Part shown: positions 40,108 through 64,000 of the stretch, piece after piece
Numbering within the stretch: position 1 is the stretch's first letter
Layout: each line of letters begins with the position of its first letter
From: Hormiphora californensis
Taxonomy: Eukaryota; Ctenophora; Tentaculata; Cydippida; Pleurobrachiidae
Length of the DNA stretch: 64,000 nt
Direction: 5' to 3'
Assembly (NCBI GenBank): GCA_020137815.1
Contig: CM035352.1
Span: 1,838,529 to 1,902,528, forward strand
Notes under the pieces: generated by a model
Databases searched by the model: none
Told to the model about the DNA's origin: nothing
The model's input: only the letters and a program-made list of their open reading frames with translations
Program-made: the position numbers and the translations under genes

Positions 40108-43053
40108 ATGCCACTAACAGAATCGACGCCGTTGGTCCAACACGAAAGTCTTGGTAATGGTAGACCTCCTGTAGCTGATGATTTGGCATTTCTCGAGGAG
40201 TCTGATCCCCTTTCCCGGAGTTTCTCTGTGGTTCTCGGTCCGCGGGAGAGGGAGGATGAGAACAGTAAATTGACTGCGTTTGAAACTTTTGTAACTTTCA
40301 TCAAGGGGAACACAGGGCCAGGTATGTACGTTATTATGTTTGGATATAACGAAAAATAATGGACCTTGACGACTCGTATATTATTTTCGAGTTTGTTACT
40401 TAAATCGTGTTCATCTAGGTAAAAACTAACCTCCCTCCCAAACCACAGGGTTTCTCAGTATACCATTTGCATTCTCTCTGGTCGGTCTGGTCCTGGGGCC
40501 ACCTGCCCTTACATTTGTGGCGGGTCTCTGTTACTACTGTATGTTGCTCCTTCTACGGTGTGCGGATCATATATCCATCAAGACTAGCAAGGCTGCCCCA
40601 ACTTATGGGGATGTGTTACAGTATGCTTTCAAAGTAGGTGCTGGAAGAGTGGGCTGGGGAGTATATTCAGTCTACTATAAACACAATTAAATGTCGATAT
40701 TTGTCTTCCTAAAGAGAGCGGTTTGGGAGGCTGGGAAGTTCCTCATTTATTTACCTTCTGTTCCTTCAGGAAAAGTTTGGAGGTACCGGACAGATAGGAC
40801 GACGACTTGTTAATGGTTGCATCATTTTAACTCAGTTTGGATTCTGTTCAGTGTATTTTGGTGTGATATCAACTAACATAAAGACGGTGGTAGATTCGTA
40901 TGGAGCACGATTAGCCCTCATCGATGTAAAGGTAAAGATCTTATAATGATTAATGGGCCCGAACTTATCTCTATGTCTTCCCCCTAATTCTCACCCCAGG
41001 GCCCAGTCCCCATATTCAATTATAATATCCTCCGTGTAGACATTTACTCCAACCGCGCCGGGTCTATATACTACCCTAATACCCTTGTTGTATCCACCCA
41101 GGTCTATATGATCCTGATCCTAACTCCCATCATGATGACCACTTTCATCTGGAACATCAAGAGCCTGGCCTGGGTATCAGTTGGGGGAACCATATCAATC
41201 CTAGCTGGCATTGCCATCACTATTGTCTACAGTTGCATCCACGCCTCCTTCCATGATCTCTCACCCCTTTACTTTGGAAATGCGAGGAATATTCCAATTT
41301 TCTTTGGCATGGCCATCTACTCCTTTGAAGGAATCTGTGAGTAAGAGAGAATGAGAAGCAGGATAGTAATGTTAGGGTGGTTCGGAATAGTATACAGGGT
41401 GTCTAAAAAATGTTGATCCCTTCTTCTACCCCTCTCTGGCTCCTTGCTAACCCCCCCTCCCTCCAGGTTGGATCCTGCCCCTCTCTGGCTCCTTGCTAAC
41501 CCCCCCTCCCCAGGTTGGATCCTGCCCCTCTCTGTCTCCTTGCTAACCCCCCTCCCTAGGTTGGATCCTGCCCCTCTCTGTCTCCTTGCTAACCCCCCTC
41601 CCTAGGTTGGATCCTGCCCCTCTCTGTCTCCTTGCTAACCCCCCTCCCTAGGTTGGATCCTGCCCCTCTCTGTCTCCTTGCTAACCCCCCCTCCCTAGGT
41701 TGGATCCTGCCCCTCTCTGGCTCCTTGCTAACCCCCCCCCCTCCCTAGGTTGGATCCTGCCCCTCTCTGGCTCGTTGCTAACCCCCCTCCACAGGTTGGA
41801 TCCTGCCCCTCTCTGTCTCGTTGCTAACCCCCCCCTCCCCAGGTTGGATCCTGCCCCTCTCTGTCTCCTTGCTAACCCCCCTCTCCAGGTTGGATCCTGC
41901 CCCTCTCTGGCTCCTTGCTAACCTCCCCTCTCCAGGTTGGATCCTGCCCCTTAAGAACGAGATGAGGGAACCCAGGAAGTTTCCCCTGGTTCTCAGTTGG
42001 GGCATGCTTTGTATTCTACTCGGGCAGGTATTTCTGGGTGTCGTGGCATACATCTGTTTCAAGGAAAAGACGTTGGGAGTTATTACGTGAGTAGGACCTA
42101 GTGTAAAAACAGATCAAATTAATAAAGTTCATTGATTGACGATTATCTCAGTTTGTCCATAAACTTCTATCAACTGTTTAAAAACAGATCCTTTTTAAAT
42201 ATTTGAAAGACCCAGTTTTTCAAACTATACCAACTCCATCCCCTCTCAGGTTCAGTATGGGGGACACGGGAGTACTTGGAATAATCGCCATCATCTCAGT
42301 GGCACTATGTGTCTACTTCACCTACCCAATCATGTTCTACATCCCCATTGAAGCGATGTTACCTTTCTTCCTTGACCTTCTCTCAACCTTCCTATCTCCC
42401 TACTCTATACATGTTCGTAGATCTAACACTGTCAGAGCATTGGCCTGACAGATCTGACACAATTAGGTATTAATATTCTTGTTTTAGTATACTGCTAACC
42501 ACCAGACAGGGTAATAGTGGAGTAACCAAGAGGTTGTCGGTTTGATCCCTCCCCAGATATTTTTCGAATTTCCTCCACATTTAATCCTGACCAGATCTCA
42601 TTCTGGATACTATACTCTTACTATAATATCCATTTTTGTTTCAGTTTTGGTTGCGGACAACGTTTGTGTTGGTTACGTGTTTTCTGGCCATTGTGATACC
42701 ACACGTGGACCTCTTTATAGCCCTGATTGGAGCATTCGCCTGTACTGCACTCGCCTTGATCTTCCCTCCTATCGCTTACTTACTGGTAACTGTCCTTCTC
42801 TCCTGTGTCATGGAAGAGGGTCATGTTTTTTATATATGGGGCAGCAGAGAGTAGACCTTGTAAACTTCCTTTTTATAACTCCCATTCCCTCCAGTTGTTT
42901 AAGCCGACCCGTTGGGAAAAGGCCTTCTGTTATTTCATTCTTGCCTTTGGAATGATTGGTGCCGTGTCTGGCACATTCTTTGCATCAAAAGACATTGTGT
43001 GTGCGCTATCGGGTCTCCCTGTTGGGGGCTCTTTCCCTTGTAAAGAACCCTAG
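40108..43053 (+). CDS. SLC36: SLC36-type proton-coupled amino acid transporter
   Basis: Eight exons join in frame to 469 residues: 40108-40321, 40449-40633, 40770-40931, 41102-41336, 41936-42086, 42250-42412 (end uncertain, non-consensus GTTCGT donor), 42645-42785 and 42895-43053. The N-terminal tail is cytosolic. The first span has the family motif in the form KGNTGPGFLSIPFAFSLVG, followed by about ten more hydrophobic segments. AIYSFEGICWILPLKNEM matches the conserved SLC36 helix around its F-E-G, and PHVDLFIALIGAFACTALAL the penultimate part. Members carry small neutral amino acids with protons across plasma or lysosomal membranes and belong to the AAAP superfamily. Intron 4 holds a minisatellite that includes copies of the exon 5 acceptor. 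Substrate is unknown. Confidence 0.9.
41413..41951. repeat. minisatellite carrying 11 copies of a 3' splice site (SLC36 intron 4)
   Basis: The unit is about 46-50 bp, with core CAGGTTGGATCCTGCCCCT followed by CTCTCTGGCTCCTTGCTAAC and a C-run. The start of exon 5 (GTTGGATCCTGCCCCT at 41936) is the last copy. Copies end CCAG or CTAG before GTTGG, so most are credible acceptors. Confidence 0.92.
42480..42600. other. possible tRNA-derived SINE fragment in SLC36 intron 6
   Basis: GGTTTGATCCC at about 42538 resembles a Pol III B box, and GTGGAGTAACCAAGAGG upstream weakly resembles an A box region. No tail or second copy was found. Confidence 0.25.
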
Positions 43054-43474
43054 TTATAGAACCTTGGTCAGGATCAAGGGCTGCTATGACAGATCTTTGT
43101 TTCGTTTTATGAAACGTATTGTGATACAAAACTTATAGAAATACATGAATGTTTTCGTATGTAATGGGTGATTTTTTAATTTTCAGATTATTTTTGTTTG
43201 ACATCTTGTGTGAGTTTGGTGAATCAATTTTGTAAATTTTGTGTTTTTCTGGCTGACGATAATATGCATTGGATTTATGTACAACTTCTTATCAGGAAAC
43301 ATGATAAAACTTGCTTAGCAGGTTTAAAATGTCTGTCACCTGACCTGTCCCCCACACACAACAACCAACTATCATATTTCCCTTCCTCTATTCAACATCC
43401 TAATACACCCCCATTCTTTTTTAAAATGTTCCTTATTAATTTTAGACTATTATTATATCCTATTTCTAGCTGTT
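43054..43474. other. SLC36 3' end and spacer before FAM8A1
   Basis: About 420 AT-rich bases between two plus-strand genes. No further gene is visible. An acceptor-like TTTCTAG at about 43463-43469 precedes the FAM8A1 start, which may mean an upstream non-coding exon. Confidence 0.4.
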
Positions 43475-47733
<4,259 letters not shown>

Positions 47734-48363
47734 GGGGATCAGAGATCATCTAGTTGTTACACTGTAACATGTTGAGAGAAGACAGCATGGGACAATATAG
47801 GTAATGGTGGTACAGAGCCAGAGACTCTAATTGCACAGACTCAACAAGACTCTGAGGAATTGGGTAGTATTTATCAGATTCATGCAGTATTTCACGTTGT
47901 AAAATAACATTTTGTATGTGACATGAATGAAGAAAAAAAATCAGGTATCTGATAAGTTTGCAAAGATTATCCACTTATTCCTGGCCCCTCCCCAAATTGA
48001 ATATAACCTCCTCATCATTTTATCATTTTATAACAGCTCCCCTTCCTACTAAATAGCTCCGATCGTATGACATGCTATGACGGTGTGCTCGACTAACGAC
48101 GAGTATATTATAACTGCTTCGGAAGATGAAATCTGACAAGAATGTGAGTCGGCGAGCTAGTGTCTTAAGAAGGTCACTGATCTCGAGTGGACCTTAGGTG
48201 GCTTCCCGGCTCAAGCTTCACAAATGAATTGCCATGTCGGCACGTGAACGGTAAGTAGGGGGCAGAGAGAGGGAGGGGGAGAGAGATGCATTATATCGAC
48301 AGATCTCCGAGATGTTGTGGTGAGATGGGAGTTGGGCGGCCCCCGTTATATCACGTGTTTCCC

Positions 48364-48396
48364 TATCTCTCTCTCCTCTCTTCTCTCTCTCTCTCA

Positions 48397-48466
<70 letters not shown>
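48364..48466. repeat. (CT)n microsatellite
   Basis: Almost pure CT on the plus strand with a CATAT interruption near 48396. Confidence 0.95.
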
Positions 48467-48468
<2 letters not shown>

Positions 48469-49106
48469 ACTTTCTATTCTTTCAGTATTGCCTAGTCATT
48501 GAACCCTTCCAATAGAAGACCCGTGCGCCTTTCCTTTGACAATAGTTTGCGTCCTTTTTCCCGACAACTTCTGACACATTTCTGTAGTGTAATTGCGGCC
48601 TGGGAGTTGCACTAAGCTAGCCCTGTCATGCATTTGTTGATCTTCTACCCCTCTCTATTGCTCTGTATTGATGTGTACCAAAAAGGTATCGGCGGCTACT
48701 TGTTTTGCTGCGATCTCTCTTACTTGTTGTTTATCCACTGTTATCGACTTGAAGCATGTAGCGCGTCATGGCGAGCTGCAATCATCATGGTCGGGGCAAT
48801 ATATGGAGAGAGTGACACATGCAGCTGCATTGAGAAAACAAGAGCTGAGTGACACCATGTGTAACTCAAGAAGAAGGTTGCGGTCTATTCTTTGTCATCA
48901 ATGATAGTAGTTCAAACACTATCAAATTCGCTTTGAAACCGATATACAACAAGTTCTTGAAAAAGCTCCATTTGTCGGAGATGTGTCGCTGGTGATATAA
49001 AAATGAGCCTGGTCGGCGGTGGTTCTACAATTGAAAAGGGAGCCGCTCAAGTGGAACGATGTGAATCGAGCATGGCACACACACATACCTAACAACGAAC
49101 TGGTGG

Positions 49107-49244
<138 letters not shown>

Positions 49245-49627
49245 TGATTTATAGTTGATTTTGTTCCCTGTCCCTTCTCCCTATCTTCTCAACCATCCCC
49301 AGTGCACGGTGTCCCCTTTAGTTAGAAACGGCACGCCGAAACGGCAGAGAGCGCTAGTTGAATGGGTTGATTGTGTCGGTGTGTTAACAGCGGCATACCC
49401 TAAGGAGCGGGAGAGTTGCTTGTCTGAAGAGTAGCGACAGAGGGAACAGGGAAGGAGAGAGAGAGAAAGAGAGATAGGCGATACAGAGAAAGCACAGATT
49501 GAAGCACAGGAAGAGAGATCCGCAGGGTAGGGTGGAGTTGTGAGAGACATTTAACGCCGTGATTCGAGATCTTCTTTGAGAGATAACTGTCCGAAACAGC
49601 GGAAAAATCTATTTCACCTTTTTGCTA

Positions 49628-49630
<3 letters not shown>

Positions 49631-49681
<51 letters not shown>
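49631..49681. repeat. (CT)n microsatellite
   Basis: About 50 bases of pure CT, 160 bases upstream of the NOTUM start codon. Confidence 0.95.
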
Positions 49682-49682
<1 letters not shown>

Positions 49683-49842
49683 CCCGGCCTCTAAGCGCGG
49701 GTGTCCCTCCCGGCACTACTTGGCGGGGCCGGTTCCCTTTGTCAGATCCACAGTAAGCCTCACACTCTGTGTAGTTATTCCGCTTACGTTTCGCTCAGCT
49801 ACTGCGTGACATTTTGGTTAGAGTTAGTGAGAAGAGAAAAAA

Positions 49843-55537
<5,695 letters not shown>

Positions 55538-55810
55538 ATCACGTGCAGTGATCATGGTGGAAAATTTAACAACAAAACAAGGAAGGGAAGAGAGCTAAGG
55601 TGAACTGAGATTTGTGAAGCGGCGTGGCTGTTGGCCACACAAACTTGAACAACAGAACTTTATCAGAGACTGAATCACGTGTGTAATTGAAAGGACAAAA
55701 CATAAAACAATGATAGAACGACTAAGTGAGATAGATAAAGTGTGTCAAGATATGATCAAAATTAAATTTTGAAAGAGAGTGACGCAGTGGCACAGGAGAG
55801 GCTCTTGAAA

Positions 55811-56170
55811 AGGGTAAATACTCACTCGGTTCTTCACATTTTTTGGACGTTTTTGGCCATAACTCAGCCATTTCTTGACCAATTTGCAAAATCTCGGGCT
55901 CATTCGAAAGAGGACATAAAGACCTTTAAAATGAGCACTAGAAAATGAAAATCGGCGCAAAATGCGCGGCGTTATGGCGTAAAATGCGCGTTTTCGCCAT
56001 AGCGCCGCGCATTTTGCGCCAATTTTCATTTTCTAGGGCTCATTGGAAAGCTCTTAATGTCTTCTTTCCAATGAACCCAAAATTTTGCAAATTGGTCAAG
56101 AAATGGCTGAGTTATAGCCGAAAACGTCCAAAAAATGTGAAGAACCGAGTGAGTATTTACCGCTTACCCT
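55811..56170. mobile_element. 360 bp foldback element downstream of NOTUM
   Basis: Inverted ends AGGGTAA with inner TACTCACTCGGTTCTTCAC and inverse. TTGAAA flanks both sides (55805-55810 and 56170-56175), a possible 6 bp duplication. The centre is a GC-rich hairpin around CGCGCATTTTGCGCC. Confidence 0.75.
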
Positions 56171-56570
56171 TGAAAAGGGTGAGGTCTTAATTCCTTGCCC
56201 CATATCAGTTTACCAAACTGCTGTTATTTTTGTTAGATTTTATTCGATGTTATCTAATCTGCTCAGCTATCATTCACACTGTTATAACTGTGAAAACCAA
56301 ACGAACCTCTATTTCTATGCTCATAGTATGAGTTAACTGTTCCTTGCTGCGAGTGACGAGCAGTGTAACACTAACATGCGTTAACTGTCTGTAACACCAG
56401 ACAGAGTAATACTAATAGTAAACACTTAAAGTTAAAGTGATAGTAAGACTCTTACTAAGAGATTGAGTATGATACATAATATTATTTAGATTATGAGTAT
56501 GAAGTTGTTATAACTATAACTTTTTGTTTCCTTGCATTGCTACAAATTATGCTGCGTGTTTAACGTGTCC
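56171..56570. other. intergenic, no gene recognised
   Basis: AT-rich unique sequence without a supported frame. Confidence 0.4.
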
Positions 56571-56572
56571 TA

Positions 56573-56792
56573 AAGTCGGATTTTTTGAAACTGTCACCCC
56601 CCTGAGTTTTCAAATTTCTTTAAATGACCATAAGTCCGGTTCCTGATGAGATAGAGACTTGAAATTTGGAGGTTATAAAGATCTTGCTAAGTTCTTCCGA
56701 ACCTCCAAATTTCAAGTCTCTATCTTATCAGGAACCGGAGATATGACAAATTTGTTATTTCAGGGGGGTGACAGTTTCAAAAAATCCGACTT
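56573..56792. mobile_element. 220 bp MITE, same family as 18141-18291
   Basis: Ends AAGTCGGATTTTTTGAAACT and inverse, TA at 56571-56572 and 56793-56794. A second inverted pair inside (CCTGATGAGATAGAGACTTG and its inverse) differs from the 18 kb copy, so the two share only their ends. Confidence 0.85.
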
Positions 56793-57008
56793 TACTCACG
56801 ACTCCTAATCTATGGATTTTATAGATGAAGTTCTGCTTCCGCAGATGAGTCGGAAAATCCGAACCCATATATTATAATACATATATTTAAGGTGCTTCTA
56901 CGTACGGCGCTGAATAATGCATTGTTAATTGCGGGATCACGCGCGTTTCATAATGCAGCGCGGCGGGCCCCAGTAAAAATGAAAATCTGTGAATTTTCAG
57001 AAACAAAA

Positions 57009-57400
57009 AGGAACCATAATAAAGTTCAAGAGCCTCCAAGAGCGCACCAGAATCAAGAGAGACCAAAATCAAGAGCACACCACAATCAAGAGAGACCAAA
57101 ATCAAGAGCACACCACAATCAAGAGAGACCAAATCAAGAGCACACCACAATCAAAATTGAGACCAAATTCAAGAGCGCACCACATCTGGTATCTTCTGGA
57201 TAGGGAGCTCTCTTGGATGAGGTGCGCTCTTGATTTGGTCTCTCTTGATTGTGGTGCGCTCTTGATTTGGTCTCTCTTGATTATGGTGCGCTCTTGATTT
57301 TGGTCTCTCTTGATTGTGGTGCGCTCTTGATTTTGGTCTCTCTTGGATGGGGTGCGCTCTTGGGCGCTCTTGGAGGCTCTTGAACTTTATTATGGTTCCT
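57009..57400. mobile_element. intact relative of the E0 palindromic element
   Basis: 392 bp from AGGAACCATAATAAAGTTCA to the inverse. Arms repeat AAGAGCACACCACAATC-like words about five times; the centre is TGGTATCTTCTGGATAGGGA. It shows what E0 (13453-28861) looks like without insertions. Only the right side is followed by TA, so the target duplication is unclear. Confidence 0.82.
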
Positions 57401-61482
<4,082 letters not shown>

Positions 61483-61582
61483 GTGAGAAAACACATCAAA
61501 AACAAACTCTTTTGGAGACTTAAGACATGATTTGGGATGAGAAAAATAGTGCACTGGGAATCAAATTCCTGCTTGAGTAATA

Positions 61583-61738
61583 CAGTCGGACCCCGGTTTA
61601 CCGGAACCTGAATTACCAGGAGGATAAACTACCCCCGATATAGGAAGTTAACGGTACTTGACCCCGATATACCGGGCACCCCAAATTACCGGTCAAAACC
61701 CTTTCCCCCGAGAATCCTGGTAAATCGGGTTCTGACTG
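61583..61738. mobile_element. 156 bp pogo/Tigger-like MITE in the last visible Smad intron
   Basis: Ends CAGTCGGACCCCGGTTTACC and near-inverse ending GGTTCTGACTG, flanked by TA at 61581-61582 and 61739-61740. Inner CCGATATACCGGG words are degraded stems. Confidence 0.8.
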
Positions 61739-61740
61739 TA

Positions 61741-63485
61741 TTATAACAAGAAATTTCTGTCTTAGGAAAAAATATAAGGGGGTCTTTCTCCCCCCCCTAA
61801 AAGGGGTGGTACCCCTTGGGGTTTAAATTTCCTTTCAGAGCTCCTGAAACTAATAGTTCGTGGGAACGGGCACATTTAAAAAGGTCTCAACGACCCCTTT
61901 TACCCTGTGTTTCACATTTTATCAACAGTATCTAATTCTCCCTCTCTCACCTATCTTCGATTCTCTCTCTCACCTATCTTCGATTCTCTCTCTCTCTCTC
62001 TCCTATCTTCGAGGGTCACGTTTTCCCCCGACCCCTTTACGTCTCTTTCCTTTTCTTTTACTCCCCCTCCCATAAATCACCCATTTTTTCCTCGCATAAA
62101 GTAACTTTCGGGGCGACGTCCCAAAAGGATGGAAAGGATAGAAGAGTTTCTCCCCCCTATCTTTTCCCTCTCTCCCCCTTTCTCTCTCTCTCTCTCTCTC
62201 TCTCTCCTCTCTCTCTTTCGTTTCGGGAGAGAGACAGAGAGGGGAAAGGTTTTGTGGGGTTGGGGGGAATCCCTACCCAGTGCCTTTTAATTTGTTCGCC
62301 CGGCCCACCCCACTGGGAGGCATTATCATTTGCAAGTTTTTTTTCTGTATGTCTTTTGTGTCTTTTTTGTTTTTTTGCCCTTGTAATTCTCCCTCTGCTA
62401 TTAAACATAAATACATTAGTATCTGTGTTGAGAATTCACCAAGTTGAACTGTCTTGTATTTAAATAAAAGATCATTTTTCAAGGTTGCCCCCGAAACTAA
62501 AATATAAAATTTTTTCGGTTTTTTTTCGAAGGGAAATTCACTGAAAAAAGACGGGAAACCCCTGTCTCAAAACCACCCAACGGGCCATTCTTGATAGTTT
62601 TTTCCCCCTTCTCAGGTTTTTTTTTCGATTAACCTTAAAGAGCTCACCTGCTCGTCCCTATCTTTTTGAATCTGAAATTCCTCTCTCTCTCTCTCTCCCC
62701 TCCCCTCTCTTCTCTCTCCCCGCCCCTCTCTCTCTCTCTCTCTCTCTCCCCTTTTTCCCCGCTCTCTTTTGCTCTCTCTCTCTTACTTTTTCTCTCTCTC
62801 TTTGTCTCCCCTCTCTCTTCTCCTCCCTCTCTCTCTTTTCTTTCTCTCTCTTTATTTCTCTCTCTTTATTTCTCTCGGATTTGAAGTAGAACAAAGCGCA
62901 TATGATATGTGTACTGTGGCACGTGATGTGGCCGGCTGCGTCTGTTAGTTACTGAGCAAGAGAGAAAGAGGGAGAGAAATAAAAGGAGGAAAAGGGGAGA
63001 GGATAGAGAAAAAAGAGGGGAAAAATATTTGGGGTGCACGAAGTGCATAATGCATATGTCAGAGAATAGAGATAAGTGAGCTTCTGGCGTAGTATAATAT
63101 GCTCCTAGGAGGGTTGATCCATACAAGAAAGGGGGGAAACCCTAGAGCAGATGAGTGGGGTAATTTTTATAAGGGGAAATTGAAACAGAGGACGAAAAAT
63201 TTCCCCAAAACAACAATTTTTCCCATCCTTTCCCTTTTTCTCTCTCTCTCTCTCCCCCTTTTCCTCTCTCTCTTTTTTTCTCAAATTTTCTATGATTATA
63301 TCGATTTAACAAAAAATAACGAATACCCCCCCAACGGCTAGAAGGGTTGAATGGTCCTTCACTTTATTCATGTAATTCCATGACCTTATTTCTCTCCGCT
63401 CAACTTACTCAATATTTCTCTTTTTCCTTTCTCTCTCCCCTTTCTCTCTCCCTATCTTTCTCTCTATCCATTTCTCTCTCTATCC

Positions 63486-63557
<72 letters not shown>

Positions 63558-64000
63558 GTCTCTCCCTCTCTCTCACTTTCTCTCTCTCTCTCTCTCTCGC
63601 TCTCTCTTTTTCTATCTATCTCTCTTTTCAGAGAGCGAGAGAGAGAAAAAAATAGAGAGTGAGAGAAAGATAGTTGTTCCTTGTGTCCCCCTCACTAGGC
63701 TTGTGTGAATCATTACCCCCTGCTGCTTTCCATTGTCTGCTGCTGCAGAAAACATCAAAAGAAAAACTACCCTTCTGGTGGCTTGTGAGATCGATCGGTT
63801 TACACCCAGACACAATCACAAAGAGGGCCATATGTCACGTGACATGCCATGCTACATTGTGATTGGTTCTCACACACTCAAGCTCATCCAAGTCCTCCTC
63901 TCTCTCAGCTCAATCAAAGGAGTTATTAATTAGTGATAGAGCAGGATTGAAATGGAGATAGATCGACCTTTGTGTTGAGTGACTTTTAACAGACAGTCAG
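61741..64000. other. last Smad intron or right flank; low-complexity, no exon recognised
   Basis: Dominated by CT-rich sequence (62160-62220, 62680-62880, 63235-63290, 63420-63630) and GA-rich sequence (62950-63030, 63632-63670), with many short homopolymers such as CCCCCC, TTTTTTTT and GGGG. The missing Smad exon (expected T-K-M-C-T-I-R and an S-x-S end) is not seen on either strand. A plus frame at 63733-63933 has no recognised content. Confidence 0.5.

Noticed and set aside
42480-42600. tRNA gene
   Set aside because: A B-box-like word exists, but no cloverleaf can be drawn and the acceptor stem is missing. Kept only as a weak SINE suggestion.
55745-56190. Paired 94- and 81-residue frames
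   Set aside because: Arms of the foldback element at 55811-56170 translated on opposite strands.

Overview
This is animal nuclear DNA. Several conserved genes are split by short GT-AG introns, and two of them are metazoan signalling genes: an R-Smad and the Wnt deacylase NOTUM. The other recognisable genes are general eukaryotic ones. Introns are mostly 70-500 bp, mobile DNA is very dense, and CT/GA microsatellites are abundant. I read it as an invertebrate and cannot fix the phylum from the sequence.

Layout. Positions 1-3.1 kb hold a probable retroelement tail, a minisatellite and AT-rich repeats. A gene for a repetitive acidic protein lies at 3.1-3.9 kb on the minus strand. Positions 5.1-12.4 kb hold a local cluster of at least four, probably five, related small membrane-protein genes on both strands, two of them visibly damaged. 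Their shared plan is a signal peptide, a short amphipathic outer region, one membrane span, a run of cysteines, and a tail ending in R/K-Y-E-x-V. Three of them also carry Y-x-x-M 9-11 residues before the last tyrosine, an ITAM-like spacing. I do not recognise this family. It is the best candidate here for something undescribed.

Positions 13.45-28.86 kb form one nested block of mobile elements. An old palindromic element was entered by a LINE and by a second foldback element. The second element was in turn entered by a 1 kb palindrome, a small MITE and an apparently complete Ty3/Gypsy LTR retrotransposon with matching 439 bp LTRs. Target-site duplications let the order be read.

Positions 29.8-64 kb are gene-rich, with every recognised gene on the plus strand: PM20D1-like peptidase, DHRS1, a TMEM229-like protein, the AP-3 beta subunit, an SLC36-type amino-acid transporter, FAM8A1, NOTUM, and a BMP-type R-Smad that runs off the right end. 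Their introns hold MITEs, (CT)n arrays and minisatellites. In SLC36 and FAM8A1 the minisatellite unit contains the 3' splice site itself. In NOTUM a 33 bp unit repeated about 43 times sits in the intron that splits the catalytic serine codon.

Single-base frameshifts break otherwise conserved reading in PM20D1, AP3B (several), NOTUM and some cluster genes. Either these are real lesions or the assembly has residual indel errors; the sequence alone does not decide. NOTUM (Wnt) and Smad (BMP) act in separate signalling pathways, and nothing here suggests co-regulation beyond adjacency.
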